Positions 26,293 to 35,044 are shown, counted from the first letter of the stretch. The stretch: 64,000 nucleotides of DNA from a bacterium (GCA_017478515.1 JAFVDH010000005.1:1-64000), one strand, 5' to 3'. Translations and numbers: made by a program. The notes: a model not told the origin generated them from the letters alone.

Positions 26293-26688
26293 CTAGCAGA
26301 AAGATGAGAATGACTCACCACCGCCAGATGCAACAGAACCTGCTGATTCACATCCGCCTGCGGAAGCTAACGAACCAGCTGATTCACCTGCACAAGCAAG
26401 AGAACCTGCTGACTCACCGCAAGCTAATGAACCTGCCGATTCACAAGCTAGAGAACCTGCTGATTCATATTGCGAATAATCAATTTGTGGTGCAAACGGA
26501 TTTGATGATACAAATTCGTCTACTTGATTATTATTTGAAAGTAAACCGCCTGATGATTGACTTACAAATGCCAATGAGCCTGCCGATTCTGTATTTGTAC
26601 TTGCTAATGAACCTGCTGATTCTGTATTATTACTTTTTGATGCTGTATTGCTTTGTGACGATAAATTCAAATTAAAGCTTAATGCCAT
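26293..26688 (-). CDS. ESAGSLA-repeat protein with five cysteines, unknown function
   Basis: Not recognised (131 aa). It has a non-repetitive N-terminus (MALSFNLNLSSQSN) and two ESAGSLA units at 23 and 34. A linker (41-74) ends in PFAPQIDYSQY, then ESAGSLA/ESAGSVA units start at 75, 83, 92, 102 and 114, with a degenerate ESFSSF at 125. Cysteines at 82, 90, 99, 113 and 131 fall between or after the units, and the last residue is Cys. There is no signal peptide or hydrophobic segment. A good AGGAG and a promoter (26715-26743) show it is a real gene. Codons vary between units, so the repeat is kept at protein level. It could be the precursor of a modified peptide, or a scaffold; no modifying enzyme is adjacent. 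Confidence 0.75.
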   Translation of the reverse strand: MALSFNLNLSSQSNTASKSNNTESAGSLASTNTESAGSLAFVSQSSGGLLSNNNQVDEFVSSNPFAPQIDYSQYESAGSLACESAGSLACGESAGSLACAGESAGSLASAGGCESAGSVASGGGESFSSFC

Positions 26689-26714
26689 GCATACACTCCT
26701 AATATCCTTTTACA

Positions 26715-26743
26715 TTTATATAAAAACATTTAGATTTACTCAA
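26715..26743 (-). promoter_or_regulatory. Promoter of the ESAGSLA gene
   Basis: On the minus strand TTGAGT (26743-26738) and TATAAA (26720-26715) are separated by 17 bases. They are followed by a short leader with AGGAG. Confidence 0.55.
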
Positions 26744-26898
26744 TTTCAATGTTAACCACTTTTGTTACAATAGTTAATATTTGCGTTTTTGGCAGATTTG
26801 ATAAGGGTTTTAGCCACATAAATATCTTTATATTTAACATATTTAATTAGGTAACTATATATTATTTTCCACTAAATTTGTCTAAAATGCAATAATAT

Positions 26899-26962
26899 TG
26901 TCATGCTGAACTTGTTTCAGCATCTGACCAATACCAGACCCTGAAACGAGTTCAGGGTGACA
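26899..26962. repeat. REP-like double-hairpin intergenic element
   Basis: A 64-base imperfect inverted repeat bounded by TGTCA and TGACA. Each half is itself a hairpin (ATGCTGAA/TTCAGCAT and CCCTGAA/TTCAGGG), so it can fold as two small stem-loops or one long cruciform. It is the only notable structure in the 324-base gap 26689-27012. Such elements usually occur in many copies between genes. Confidence 0.8.
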
Positions 26963-27012
26963 CTTTTGGAAGTTTTGAGTGGAAACATGTATATAATTAC
27001 CTTAATTAATAA

Positions 27013-27864
27013 TTAAACATGCTTAATAGATAAGTCAAAAGTTTTTGCACATGCCACTATTGCACTTGTAGAAATAACATCCACACCTGTTTGGGCTATT
27101 TCTTCCAATCTTTCATATGTAACATTTCCGCTGGCTTCGGTTATAGCATTTTTGTTTATAAGTTCAACAGCCTCTTTCATAATTTCAGACGGCATGTTAT
27201 CAAGCATTATTATATCAGCTTTAGAGTCTAAAGCTTCTTTTACCTGCTCAATTGTTTCACATTCAACTTCTATTTTATGAGTATGAGAAATATGTTTTCT
27301 TACAGTTTCAACGGCCTTTTTGATTGAACCCGCGTAAGCTATGTGATTATCTTTAATCATAACGCAATCAGATAGGTTAAATCTGTGAGGAATTGCACCT
27401 CCTGTCATAACCGCATATTTTTCAAACAATCTGAAACATGGGGTCGTTTTTCTGGTATCTGTTATTTTTACACCGTATTTATCAAGAACTTGTTGATATT
27501 TATTTGTTAGAGTAGCAATTCCACTCATTCTTTGAATATAATTCAAAGCAGTTCTTTCTCCTATCAGAAGTGCAGAGGCATTTCCCTCAAGTTCTGCAAC
27601 TTTGTCTCCTTTTTTAATTTTATCTCCGTCATTAAAGAAGAATTTTATTTGTACATCCTGTGACAATTCTTTAAAAACAATTTCAAAAACTTCTAAACCG
27701 CAAATAATACCGTCGTCTTTTGAAATTAAATTAAGTTTTAAGTTTTCGTTTTTTGTTAGGACATCAGTTGTAATATCTATAAATCCGATATCCTCTTTCA
27801 ATGCATTTTTAACATGCTCTTTCACCATAAATTTATTTAACAAAGACCAATTCTCCCTTTTCAT
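27013..27864 (-). CDS. nadC: Nicotinate-nucleotide pyrophosphorylase (quinolinate phosphoribosyltransferase)
   Basis: NadC (283 aa) converts quinolinate and PRPP to nicotinate mononucleotide in NAD synthesis. Motifs include ALKEDIGFIDITTD, GERTALNYIQRMSGIAT, ITDTRKTTPCFRLFEKYAV and GGAIPHRFNLSDCVMIKDNH, then ADIIMLDNM and EASGNVTYERL. It overlaps nadB by 32 bases. The first ATG lacks a ribosome site. An AGGGAG just inside the frame favours a TTG at codon 8 (27843), and an ATG at codon 13 (27828) is a third option. nadA is not in the window. Confidence 0.95.
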   Translation of the reverse strand: MKRENWSLLNKFMVKEHVKNALKEDIGFIDITTDVLTKNENLKLNLISKDDGIICGLEVFEIVFKELSQDVQIKFFFNDGDKIKKGDKVAELEGNASALLIGERTALNYIQRMSGIATLTNKYQQVLDKYGVKITDTRKTTPCFRLFEKYAVMTGGAIPHRFNLSDCVMIKDNHIAYAGSIKKAVETVRKHISHTHKIEVECETIEQVKEALDSKADIIMLDNMPSEIMKEAVELINKNAITEASGNVTYERLEEIAQTGVDVISTSAIVACAKTFDLSIKHV

Positions 27865-29449
27865 TAAGCAATTGACTGTGTTCTGCTACTTCGTTTTGAG
27901 ATAAGTAATCAGTTCTGTAATGAGCACCTCTTGACTCTTTTCTCATAAGTGCAGAATCAACCACAAGTTCTGCATTCAACAACATGTTTTTAAATTCGTA
28001 TTCCGCAATATTCAGACATTTTTTATTTCTTAAAAATCTGTTTTTCAGATCAGAAATTTCCTGTTTAGCAAGTTTTAAAGAATTTTCATTTCTAACAATA
28101 GAAACATTTTTCCACATGATATTTTTAAGTTCGGATTTCAAAATACCAACATCGTATTGAACAAACCCCATTTCTTTACAATATTCGGAAATAACATTAT
28201 CAAAAGAATACCCACAGTCAAAATCATGACTCAAATCGCAAGATTTAAGATATTCGCACAAATGATAAGGAATAACCAAACATTCAAGAAGAGAATTGCT
28301 GGCCAATCTGTTCGCACCATGCAACCCTGTTGAAGCGGTTTCGCCAACAGCATACAAACCTTTTATTGAAGTTTTGCCCTCCAAATTAGTTTTTATTCCG
28401 CCCATAGAGTAATGTGCAGCAGGAAATACAGGGATATAATCTTTGCTTATATCTATACCGTGTTCCGAACATATTTTAGAAATTGTAGGGAAACGTTTTT
28501 CCAAAACGGCTTTATCAATAACAGAGGCATTCAAGAAAACATTACTCAAACCAAGTTCAGACATTTCGTTAAAAATAGCTCTTGCAACGATATCTCTTGG
28601 AGCTAATTCTAAATCCTGATGGTATTTTTCCATAAAAGTAGAACCGTCAGCATGACAAAGTTTAGCACCTTCACCTCTCACAGCCTCACTAATCAAAAAA
28701 TTACATTCCGGCAATTTAAGAGCCAAAGCCGTAGGATGGAATTGAATAAACTCCAAATCCTGAATAACAGCACCTGCTCTGTACGATATGGCTATACCGT
28801 CACCTGTGGCAACCGTCGGATTTGTAGTATATGGATATAACTGCCCCATTCCGCCTGATGCGAGAATTACACAAGTAGTGTTATATCTTATATATTCATC
28901 CCTGTTTTCATTATATGCAATAAGACCTTTACAGATTTTTTCATCCGTCACCAAAAGTTCAACCGCCATGGTATTTTCATAAACAGTTATTTTCTGATTT
29001 TGAAAAACATCATGAACAAGAACATCTTCCATAACCCGTCCTGTTGCATCACCACCGGCATGAAGAATTCGTTTTACACTATGAGCACCCTCTAATGTAA
29101 AATTAAGATTTCCGCTGTCATCTCTGTCAAAATTTACACCATGAGCAATCAAATCTTTTATTACCGTCTCAGATGTTTCTGAGATAAATTTAACAGCATT
29201 AAAATCACTCAAACCCGCTCCTGCTTTTATAGTATCGGATATATGAGATGAATGGGTATCTGCCGTATTTTCGCTCATAACGCCAACTATTCCGCCTTGA
29301 GCAAAATGTGAATTGCATTTTTTAATTTCTGACTTAGTTATCAAAGAAATATTATGGATATCAGGACATGTTTCGGCCAATTTCAAGGCACAATACAAAC
29401 CTGATATTCCGCTTCCTACAATAACTACAGATGAATTTATACTTTCCAT
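27833..29449 (-). CDS. nadB: L-aspartate oxidase
   Basis: NadB (538 aa) oxidises L-aspartate to iminoaspartate, the first step of de novo NAD synthesis, using FAD. The N-terminal FAD motif is VVIVGSGISGLYCALKLAE. The active-site regions are CNSHFAQGGIVG, HPTALALKLPECNFLISEAVRGEGA, HYSMGGIKTNLEGKTSIKGLYAVGETA, then STGLHGANRLASNSLLECLV. The C-terminal helical domain ends with ESRGAHYRTDY, the usual arginine-rich motif. AAAGG precedes the ATG. It forms an operon with nadC. Confidence 0.95.
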   Translation of the reverse strand: MESINSSVVIVGSGISGLYCALKLAETCPDIHNISLITKSEIKKCNSHFAQGGIVGVMSENTADTHSSHISDTIKAGAGLSDFNAVKFISETSETVIKDLIAHGVNFDRDDSGNLNFTLEGAHSVKRILHAGGDATGRVMEDVLVHDVFQNQKITVYENTMAVELLVTDEKICKGLIAYNENRDEYIRYNTTCVILASGGMGQLYPYTTNPTVATGDGIAISYRAGAVIQDLEFIQFHPTALALKLPECNFLISEAVRGEGAKLCHADGSTFMEKYHQDLELAPRDIVARAIFNEMSELGLSNVFLNASVIDKAVLEKRFPTISKICSEHGIDISKDYIPVFPAAHYSMGGIKTNLEGKTSIKGLYAVGETASTGLHGANRLASNSLLECLVIPYHLCEYLKSCDLSHDFDCGYSFDNVISEYCKEMGFVQYDVGILKSELKNIMWKNVSIVRNENSLKLAKQEISDLKNRFLRNKKCLNIAEYEFKNMLLNAELVVDSALMRKESRGAHYRTDYLSQNEVAEHSQLLNEKGELVFVK

Positions 29450-29514
29450 AAACTAAACCTTTAGAATAATACTAAAACAAATATTAAAAATTTTCCAGTA
29501 AAATATATCTAAAA

Positions 29515-29538
29515 AAACGAGCCTATAAAGGCCCGTTT
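29515..29538 (-). terminator. Terminator of glnA
   Basis: A 10-bp stem with one mismatch (29515-29524 with 29529-29538) followed on the minus strand by seven T residues. Confidence 0.85.
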
Positions 29539-29546
29539 GAATACTA

Positions 29547-30911
29547 TTAATATCTTTCCAAATATTTATCCAATTCCCACTGAGAAACATATGTTCTGAA
29601 CGAATCCCATTCTTTATGTTTTGTTTCGGTAAATTCATTGTAAACATGAGAACCCAAAGCCATTTTAGCGACTTTAGAATTTTCAAGAAAATACAAAGCC
29701 TCAGCCAAACTTCCCGGAAGAGAATCTATTTTCTTTTTCTTTCTTTCTTCAGGAGTCAAAGCATAAATATTTGCCTCAACTTGTTTTGGAGGTTTTATTT
29801 GATTTTTAACACCATCAACACAAGCCCCTAAAATAACCGCAAAAGCCAAATACGGATTACAAGACGGGTCAGGTGAACGAAGTTCTACTCTGGTAGCATT
29901 ACCTCTTTTTGCAGGAACTCTTAACAACGCACTTCTGTTTGCCAATGACCACGCCAAATACACAGGAGCTTCATAACCCGGTACTAAGCGTTTAAAACTA
30001 TTAACCGTAGGGTTAGTAACAGCTGTTATACCCTTAACATGTTTAAGCATTCCGCCGATTGAATACATTGCAACATCAGACAATTGAGACTCCGTATTAG
30101 GATCATAAAAAGCATTTTTACCGTCTTTAAATAAAGAAACATTACAGTGCATACCAGAACCGTTTATTCCGTAAATAGGTTTTGCCATAAACGTAGCATG
30201 CAAGCCGTATTGTGCAGCTATAGCTTTAACCGCAATTTTAAATGTAGCAACATTATCTGCCGCAGTTAAAATATCCGCATATTTAAAATCAATTTCATGC
30301 TGACTGTCAGCAACCTCATGGTGAGATGCTTCTATATCAAAACCCATTTCTTGCAAGGTTAAAACTATTTCCGCACGAATATCTTCACCTAAATCATCTG
30401 GCCCGATATCATAATAACCTGCCTTATCAACTGTTAAAGTTGTAGGATGGCTGTTTTCATCTCTTTTGAACAAGAAAAATTCAACTTCAGGCCCCATATT
30501 CATGGTATATCCCAAACTTGCAGCCTCAGACATCATACGTTTTAAATTACAGCGAGGGCAGCCCTCAAACGGTGTTCCGTCAGCATTGTGAATATCGCAA
30601 ATTAGTCTTGCCGTATTTGTTCCGTCAAATTCCCTCCATGGCAAAATTCTAAAAGTATTTTTATCAGGGAAAAATAACATATCTGACGTTTCAATACTTC
30701 TAAACCCTTTTATAGAAGAGCCGTCAAGCATCATTTCATTTTCTAATGCCTTACATATGTGTTCTGACGGAATTGTCAAACTCTTTACCTGACCGTTTAT
30801 ATCTACAAATTGCAATTCTATAAACTTAACATTTTTTTCTTTTATAACTCTCTTTATATCCTCTTCTGTTATATCTTTTCCGTCCAAAGGAACATGTTTG
30901 AATTCTTTCAT
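29547..30911 (-). CDS. glnA: Type I glutamine synthetase
   Basis: GlnA (454 aa) makes glutamine from glutamate, ammonia and ATP as a cytoplasmic dodecamer. Family motifs are FVDINGQVKSLTIPS, LDGSSIKGF, GPEVEFFLFKRD, HHEVADSQHEIDF, the ATP-binding KPIYGINGSGMHCNVSL, RLVPGYEAPVYLAWSLANRS and RVELRSPDPSCNPYLAFA. The region where the adenylylation tyrosine sits in the beta type lacks the usual NLYDLP motif, so this is probably the alpha type, regulated by feedback. AGGAG precedes the ATG. No clear NtcA box or glutamine riboswitch was found upstream. Confidence 0.96.
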   Translation of the reverse strand: MKEFKHVPLDGKDITEEDIKRVIKEKNVKFIELQFVDINGQVKSLTIPSEHICKALENEMMLDGSSIKGFRSIETSDMLFFPDKNTFRILPWREFDGTNTARLICDIHNADGTPFEGCPRCNLKRMMSEAASLGYTMNMGPEVEFFLFKRDENSHPTTLTVDKAGYYDIGPDDLGEDIRAEIVLTLQEMGFDIEASHHEVADSQHEIDFKYADILTAADNVATFKIAVKAIAAQYGLHATFMAKPIYGINGSGMHCNVSLFKDGKNAFYDPNTESQLSDVAMYSIGGMLKHVKGITAVTNPTVNSFKRLVPGYEAPVYLAWSLANRSALLRVPAKRGNATRVELRSPDPSCNPYLAFAVILGACVDGVKNQIKPPKQVEANIYALTPEERKKKKIDSLPGSLAEALYFLENSKVAKMALGSHVYNEFTETKHKEWDSFRTYVSQWELDKYLERY

Positions 30912-31035
30912 AAGAATCTCCTATTTTATATCTATACATATTTTACTTTAGCATAAAATCAGAAAACTTTATAAAAATTTAATAAAATAATAAATCATAC
31001 AAAATTATGATTTATATTTCGTAACATATTGCTAA

Positions 31036-31117
31036 TATAATACCATACTCCTTAGAGACAACGATACACATATCCCTAATCATTAGCTATGCACACCTAA
31101 GTACATAGCTTTTTTTT
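31036..31117 (+). ncRNA. Possible short terminated transcript between glnA and the HD gene
   Basis: TATAAT (31036-31041) would start RNA near 31048. An intrinsic terminator follows (stem 31085-31091 with 31104-31110, then eight T residues to 31117). The result would be an RNA of about 70 bases with no open frame, ending just before the -10 box of the downstream gene. It could be a small RNA or an attenuator. Confidence 0.4.
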
Positions 31118-31131
31118 ATAAAAAAACATGA

Positions 31132-31137
31132 TATAAT
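31132..31137 (+). promoter_or_regulatory. -10 box for a leaderless transcript
   Basis: TATAAT ends 7 bases before the ATG at 31145; there is no Shine-Dalgarno. Confidence 0.5.
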
Positions 31138-31144
31138 AAAGCCA

Positions 31145-32245
31145 ATGAAAGAGCTGAATTTAAGAGAGCTGATAAAATACAAAAAACTGCCTTTTAACGT
31201 ATATAATGAGAAAGGGCAGATATTGATGTATACAGGAGATTTACTCACCCCGGGGAAAATTCTTGAATTAAAAGAGGCAAAATTTCTCATATATGATGAA
31301 AATTTTGAAAAAAAATCCCTCAAAGAACGTGAAAACCCCCTAGTCATAAAAAGAAAGCAATCTCAACAAAAAGCTTTAGAATATTCCAAGGAAATATTAA
31401 AAGAACTTGACTCAACAGAAAATTCCATCCCGTCAACAGTTGAAATTCCAAGCTCTATAATAGCAAGAGTAAATGATTATACTGTAGCAAGAGATTTAAA
31501 AATCAATAAAAAATCAATTTTCTCTTCAGAAATGCAATTATCGCTTAAAGAATTCTATAAAGACATTATGGAAGAATTAGAGGTAAGAAACTACCCAATA
31601 GCACAAACAAAATTCATAAAACTAATGAATATAATAGAAAGCGAATTACAGGATAAAATATCATTAGTAAATCATCTTTCGCAATTAAAGCTTTTTGGCG
31701 AATATCAAAACTGCAATTCATTAAATGTTGCAATAATTGCTGGATTTATAACTCTAAAAAATCCAAAAATAAATGCCGACACAAAAGATGCAATTCTGAG
31801 CGGGCTAATGCACGATATAGGTAAAACAAGACTAGACCAAAATATCGCATATAAAAAAGTTTTGTATATTCCTCAGCAGGCAGAATACGAAAAACACGTA
31901 ATTATCGGTTACAAAATCATAAAAGAAATATTTAAACTCGGAAATGCAATAGCAAGACCCGCACTTGAACACCACGTTACATTTGACGGAACAGGCTTTC
32001 CAAAAGAAATAGTCCTTGATAATACAACGGAAATAAGCAAAATTATTGCAGTTGCAAACTATTATGATAAACTTACATTTAACAGAACGCCTAATATTGT
32101 CGAATACAACTATGAAGCAGGTAAGATTCTACTCAATCTGGGCACGAAGAAATACCCTGCAGATATAATTTACGACATTGCCAATAAATACATATTAAAT
32201 GATACATCCAAGCTTTCAGAATTGGTAGAAGATAAACGATTGTAA
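31145..32245 (+). CDS. Divergent HD-GYP domain protein
   Basis: A 366-aa protein with a C-terminal HD-GYP-like domain: LSGLMHDIGKTRLDQ carries the HD pair and ALEHHVTFDGTGFPKEI matches the family HHE-DGxGYP signature, with Phe instead of Tyr. ISKIIAVANYYDKLTF follows as in active phosphodiesterases. The N-terminal 120 residues resemble the small DUF3391-like cap of some HD-GYP proteins (PFNVYNEKGQILMYTGDLLTPGKI). It may hydrolyse cyclic di-GMP. It is the first gene of an apparent operon with lptB, lptF/G and the phosphodiester glycosidase, 43 bases before lptB. Confidence 0.85.
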   Translation: MKELNLRELIKYKKLPFNVYNEKGQILMYTGDLLTPGKILELKEAKFLIYDENFEKKSLKERENPLVIKRKQSQQKALEYSKEILKELDSTENSIPSTVEIPSSIIARVNDYTVARDLKINKKSIFSSEMQLSLKEFYKDIMEELEVRNYPIAQTKFIKLMNIIESELQDKISLVNHLSQLKLFGEYQNCNSLNVAIIAGFITLKNPKINADTKDAILSGLMHDIGKTRLDQNIAYKKVLYIPQQAEYEKHVIIGYKIIKEIFKLGNAIARPALEHHVTFDGTGFPKEIVLDNTTEISKIIAVANYYDKLTFNRTPNIVEYNYEAGKILLNLGTKKYPADIIYDIANKYILNDTSKLSELVEDKRL

Positions 32246-32288
32246 TCTCTATATTTTTTAGCTAAAATTTGAATAAAGAGAGGTTTTC

Positions 32289-33014
32289 ATGAAAATAGAA
32301 ACAAAAAATCTTGTAAAAATATACGGAGACAGAAGTGTAGTAAATGACATCTCATTTGAAGTAAACAAAGGAGAAGTTGTATGCCTGTTAGGACCGAACG
32401 GAGCAGGTAAAACCACCACTTTTTATATGGTAGTAGGACTTGTAAAACCTAATAAAGGACAAGTATTATTAAACGGCACGGATATTTCATCCTGGCCGAT
32501 GAATATCCGTGCCGTCAACGGAATAGGATATTTACCGCAAGAAGCATCCATTTTCAGAAAATTAACCGTAGATGACAATATAAAACTTGTACTTCAAATG
32601 AATAACAAATTAACGGAAGACGAAAAGAAACGTAAACTTGAAGAACTTCTTGATGAATTCGGAATGACCAGATTGAGAAGTTATACAGGTATACAGCTTT
32701 CAGGAGGAGAAAGAAGAAGAGTTGAACTTGCAAGAGCATTGGCTGCAAGCCCTGATTTCATCCTGCTTGACGAACCATTTACAGGTATTGACCCTATTGC
32801 CATAGGTGAAATTAAAGATAACATAAGAAAATTATCGGAAGATAAAGGTTTAGGCGTTCTTATTACAGACCACAACCCTAAAGCTACTTTGTCCATAACC
32901 GACAGAGCATATATTATTTTTGACGGTAAAATAAAAATTCAAGGTAACAGTAAAGAAGTTGCCGTTGATCCTGTTGCAAAAGAATTTTATTTAGGAAAGG
33001 ATTTTGAACTGTAA
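32289..33014 (+). CDS. lptB: LPS export ABC transporter ATP-binding protein LptB
   Basis: LptB (241 aa) is the cytoplasmic ATPase of the LptB2FG complex, which extracts LPS from the inner membrane. It has Walker A GPNGAGKTT (35-43), Q-loop GYLPQEASIF, signature LSGGE (137-141), Walker B FILLDEPF and a switch His in ITDHN. The close match to LptB (GYLPQEASIFRKLTVDDN) and the adjacent LptF/G-type permease fix the identity. AGAGAGG precedes the ATG. It runs directly into the permease gene. Confidence 0.95.
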   Translation: MKIETKNLVKIYGDRSVVNDISFEVNKGEVVCLLGPNGAGKTTTFYMVVGLVKPNKGQVLLNGTDISSWPMNIRAVNGIGYLPQEASIFRKLTVDDNIKLVLQMNNKLTEDEKKRKLEELLDEFGMTRLRSYTGIQLSGGERRRVELARALAASPDFILLDEPFTGIDPIAIGEIKDNIRKLSEDKGLGVLITDHNPKATLSITDRAYIIFDGKIKIQGNSKEVAVDPVAKEFYLGKDFEL

Positions 33015-33015
33015 A

Positions 33016-34134
33016 ATGAATAAAAAGTTATTAAAATTTACTATCTATGATAAATACATTTTTAATCAACTTTTAATTACAACATTTGTTGCAATTTTAC
33101 TTTTCACGATTGTTTGGATAGCTCCGGAAATACTCTTAAATACAATAAAACATACCATAAGCGGTCTTTATACCCCAAAAGAAGCTGTACTGGTACTGAT
33201 TTTGGAATTACCAAAAATTCTAGGAAAAGCTCTTCCAGTTGGACTTTTACTGGGAACTTTATTTACTTTTGATAAACTTAGCAAAGATTCTGAATTAACA
33301 ATATTTAGAGCAATCGGATTATCTTTTAATAGAATAATTGTACCTGTTATAGCCCTAAGTTTAATAGGTACGGTTTTATGTTTCATAACATATGACAAAC
33401 TCATTCCTATTGCAGAACAAACATCAAATAACATGAGCACTTATAAGCCAAATATCCAGTATATTTATACAAAAAAAGATAAAAACAATGTTCCTCAACA
33501 AAGTATAATAGTTTCCAGTTACCATAACGGAGATTTAGAAAAAGTAATTGTTTTGGATTTTTCCGAACAACTTTATCAGGATGTACACGGATTGTCAAAC
33601 ATTTATATTGCAAAAACAGGAAAAACTTTTCCAAATTATTGGGAACTTAAAGATGTTACTAAATATAAGGTTTCCCTTGACGGAATCTACACTGATATTT
33701 CAAAACTTAAAAGTATGAAAATACTTGATGGAGAAGATGCAAATGATGCAGAAATTTTAATTACAAATTCCGTAAAAAGAGACAGAGAGTTCACAAACGG
33801 AGAATTAAGAAGATATCTCCAACTTTTAAAAAGGGAAGATTTGGATGAAGATTACAGATTTATGCTAAACAAATATTTCCAAAGATTTTTCCATCCGTTT
33901 GTATGCATATTATTAGCAGTAATGGGTTCGCTTCTTGGATTTTCAAAACCGAGAGAACAGAGACTCATAGGATTTACCATTGCAATAGGATGTATTTTTA
34001 TTTATTATATAACACTGCCTTTTTTCGATTTGCTTGCAGAAAAAGGTGTTCTTCATCCGCTGCTGACTGCGGGAATTCCACCTATTGCATTTTTATTTGC
34101 GATTTTAGGTTTTTACAAGTCTAAGGATTTATAA
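33016..34134 (+). CDS. LptF/LptG-family LPS export permease
   Basis: A 372-aa YjgP/YjgQ permease, the membrane partner of LptB. Two N-terminal transmembrane helices (about residues 14-35 and 60-85, with ELPKILGKALPVGLLLGTLFTF), a third near 100-118, a periplasmic domain (about 125-290) and three C-terminal helices (295-372) give the usual LptF/G layout. Only one permease is present here; two differing copies (F and G) are usual, so a second may lie elsewhere or this one may form a homodimer. The start is the ATG one base after the lptB stop; an in-frame TTG at 33004 overlaps lptB and has poor spacing. Confidence 0.92.
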   Translation: MNKKLLKFTIYDKYIFNQLLITTFVAILLFTIVWIAPEILLNTIKHTISGLYTPKEAVLVLILELPKILGKALPVGLLLGTLFTFDKLSKDSELTIFRAIGLSFNRIIVPVIALSLIGTVLCFITYDKLIPIAEQTSNNMSTYKPNIQYIYTKKDKNNVPQQSIIVSSYHNGDLEKVIVLDFSEQLYQDVHGLSNIYIAKTGKTFPNYWELKDVTKYKVSLDGIYTDISKLKSMKILDGEDANDAEILITNSVKRDREFTNGELRRYLQLLKREDLDEDYRFMLNKYFQRFFHPFVCILLAVMGSLLGFSKPREQRLIGFTIAIGCIFIYYITLPFFDLLAEKGVLHPLLTAGIPPIAFLFAILGFYKSKDL

Positions 34135-34136
34135 TT

Positions 34137-34940
34137 ATGAAAAAACTAATTTTGTTCTTTTTATTTATGCTGATACCGGCTGCAGCCTTTGCAGAAGATA
34201 TTACTGTCAGCTATACAGACGGATTTTATCACATAGTATTAAACGGAAATAAAATAAAGAAAAAAATTGAATTTGTACAAAGCGATGAGTTAATTACAAA
34301 TAAAGAAATTCATGACAAATACAACTCAAGATTAACAATAAATACAGGATTTTTTGACCTGAAAAACAAAAAAACTATTTCATATATAGTTAATAATAAA
34401 AAAATAATAGCAGACCCGACAAAAAATTGCGATTTAATGAATAATAAAGAGCTTGCTCCATATATGGATAAAATTCTAAACCGTTCGGAATTAAGAATAG
34501 TAAAATGCGGACTAAAGTATAAATACCAAATAGCAAGACATTCAGATCCTGTCTGCAAGCATTGCAAAATTATCGCATCTGCACAGGGAGGGCCTCAATT
34601 ATTGCCTGTTTGCGATTTAGATAAAAATTTGCAAGAAGAATTCTTTATTGTAAGAAAAAACGGAAAAGTAATAAGACAATCAGCCTCAGTACTTTTTAGA
34701 ACAGCACGAACAATTGTCGGAATAAAAAATGACGAACTGCATATCCTTATTTTTACAACTGACAATGCCAAAACAATAAGCGAAGCGGCATTTATTTGCA
34801 GAAATTTTGGCTTTGAAAAAGCAATGGCATTTGACGGAGGAAGTTCGACATCTTTGGATTACAAAGATATCCACGTGATTTCAACTCAGTTTCAGGGCGA
34901 CACAGGCAGACGCTTAAAATCGTTTATGAGTGTAAAATAA
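34137..34940 (+). CDS. Phosphodiester glycosidase (NAGPA-domain) protein
   Basis: A 267-aa secreted protein with a Sec signal peptide (cleavage near AFA-EDI, residues 19-20) and a phosphodiester glycosidase domain. Family features are INTGFFDLKNKKTISYIVNN, SAQGGPQLL, SVLFRTARTIVGIKND and the C-terminal FEKAMAFDGGSSTSLDYKD. Relatives cleave sugar-phosphodiester bonds. Its place two bases after the LPS permease suggests periplasmic work on LPS or another phosphoglycan, but that is inference. Confidence 0.88.
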   Translation: MKKLILFFLFMLIPAAAFAEDITVSYTDGFYHIVLNGNKIKKKIEFVQSDELITNKEIHDKYNSRLTINTGFFDLKNKKTISYIVNNKKIIADPTKNCDLMNNKELAPYMDKILNRSELRIVKCGLKYKYQIARHSDPVCKHCKIIASAQGGPQLLPVCDLDKNLQEEFFIVRKNGKVIRQSASVLFRTARTIVGIKNDELHILIFTTDNAKTISEAAFICRNFGFEKAMAFDGGSSTSLDYKDIHVISTQFQGDTGRRLKSFMSVK

Positions 34941-34969
34941 TAAGAATAATAATAAATATGTACAAATAA

Positions 34970-35019
34970 CACGGCTAAAAAGTAAATCGACTAAAAGAAG
35001 AAATAAACTTACAGCCGTG
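34970..35019. terminator. Weak long-loop inverted repeat
   Basis: CACGGCT (34970-34976) pairs with AGCCGTG (35013-35019) across a 36-base loop between convergent genes. It has no T-tract; terminator function is uncertain. Confidence 0.3.
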
Positions 35020-35044
35020 CAAAACTTAATTAGCCACAAATTTA

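Noticed and set aside
26304-26675. Plus-strand open frame of 123 codons opposite the ESAGSLA gene
   Set aside because: It is the antisense shadow of the repeat; the minus-strand frame has the promoter and AGGAG, and the plus frame has neither.
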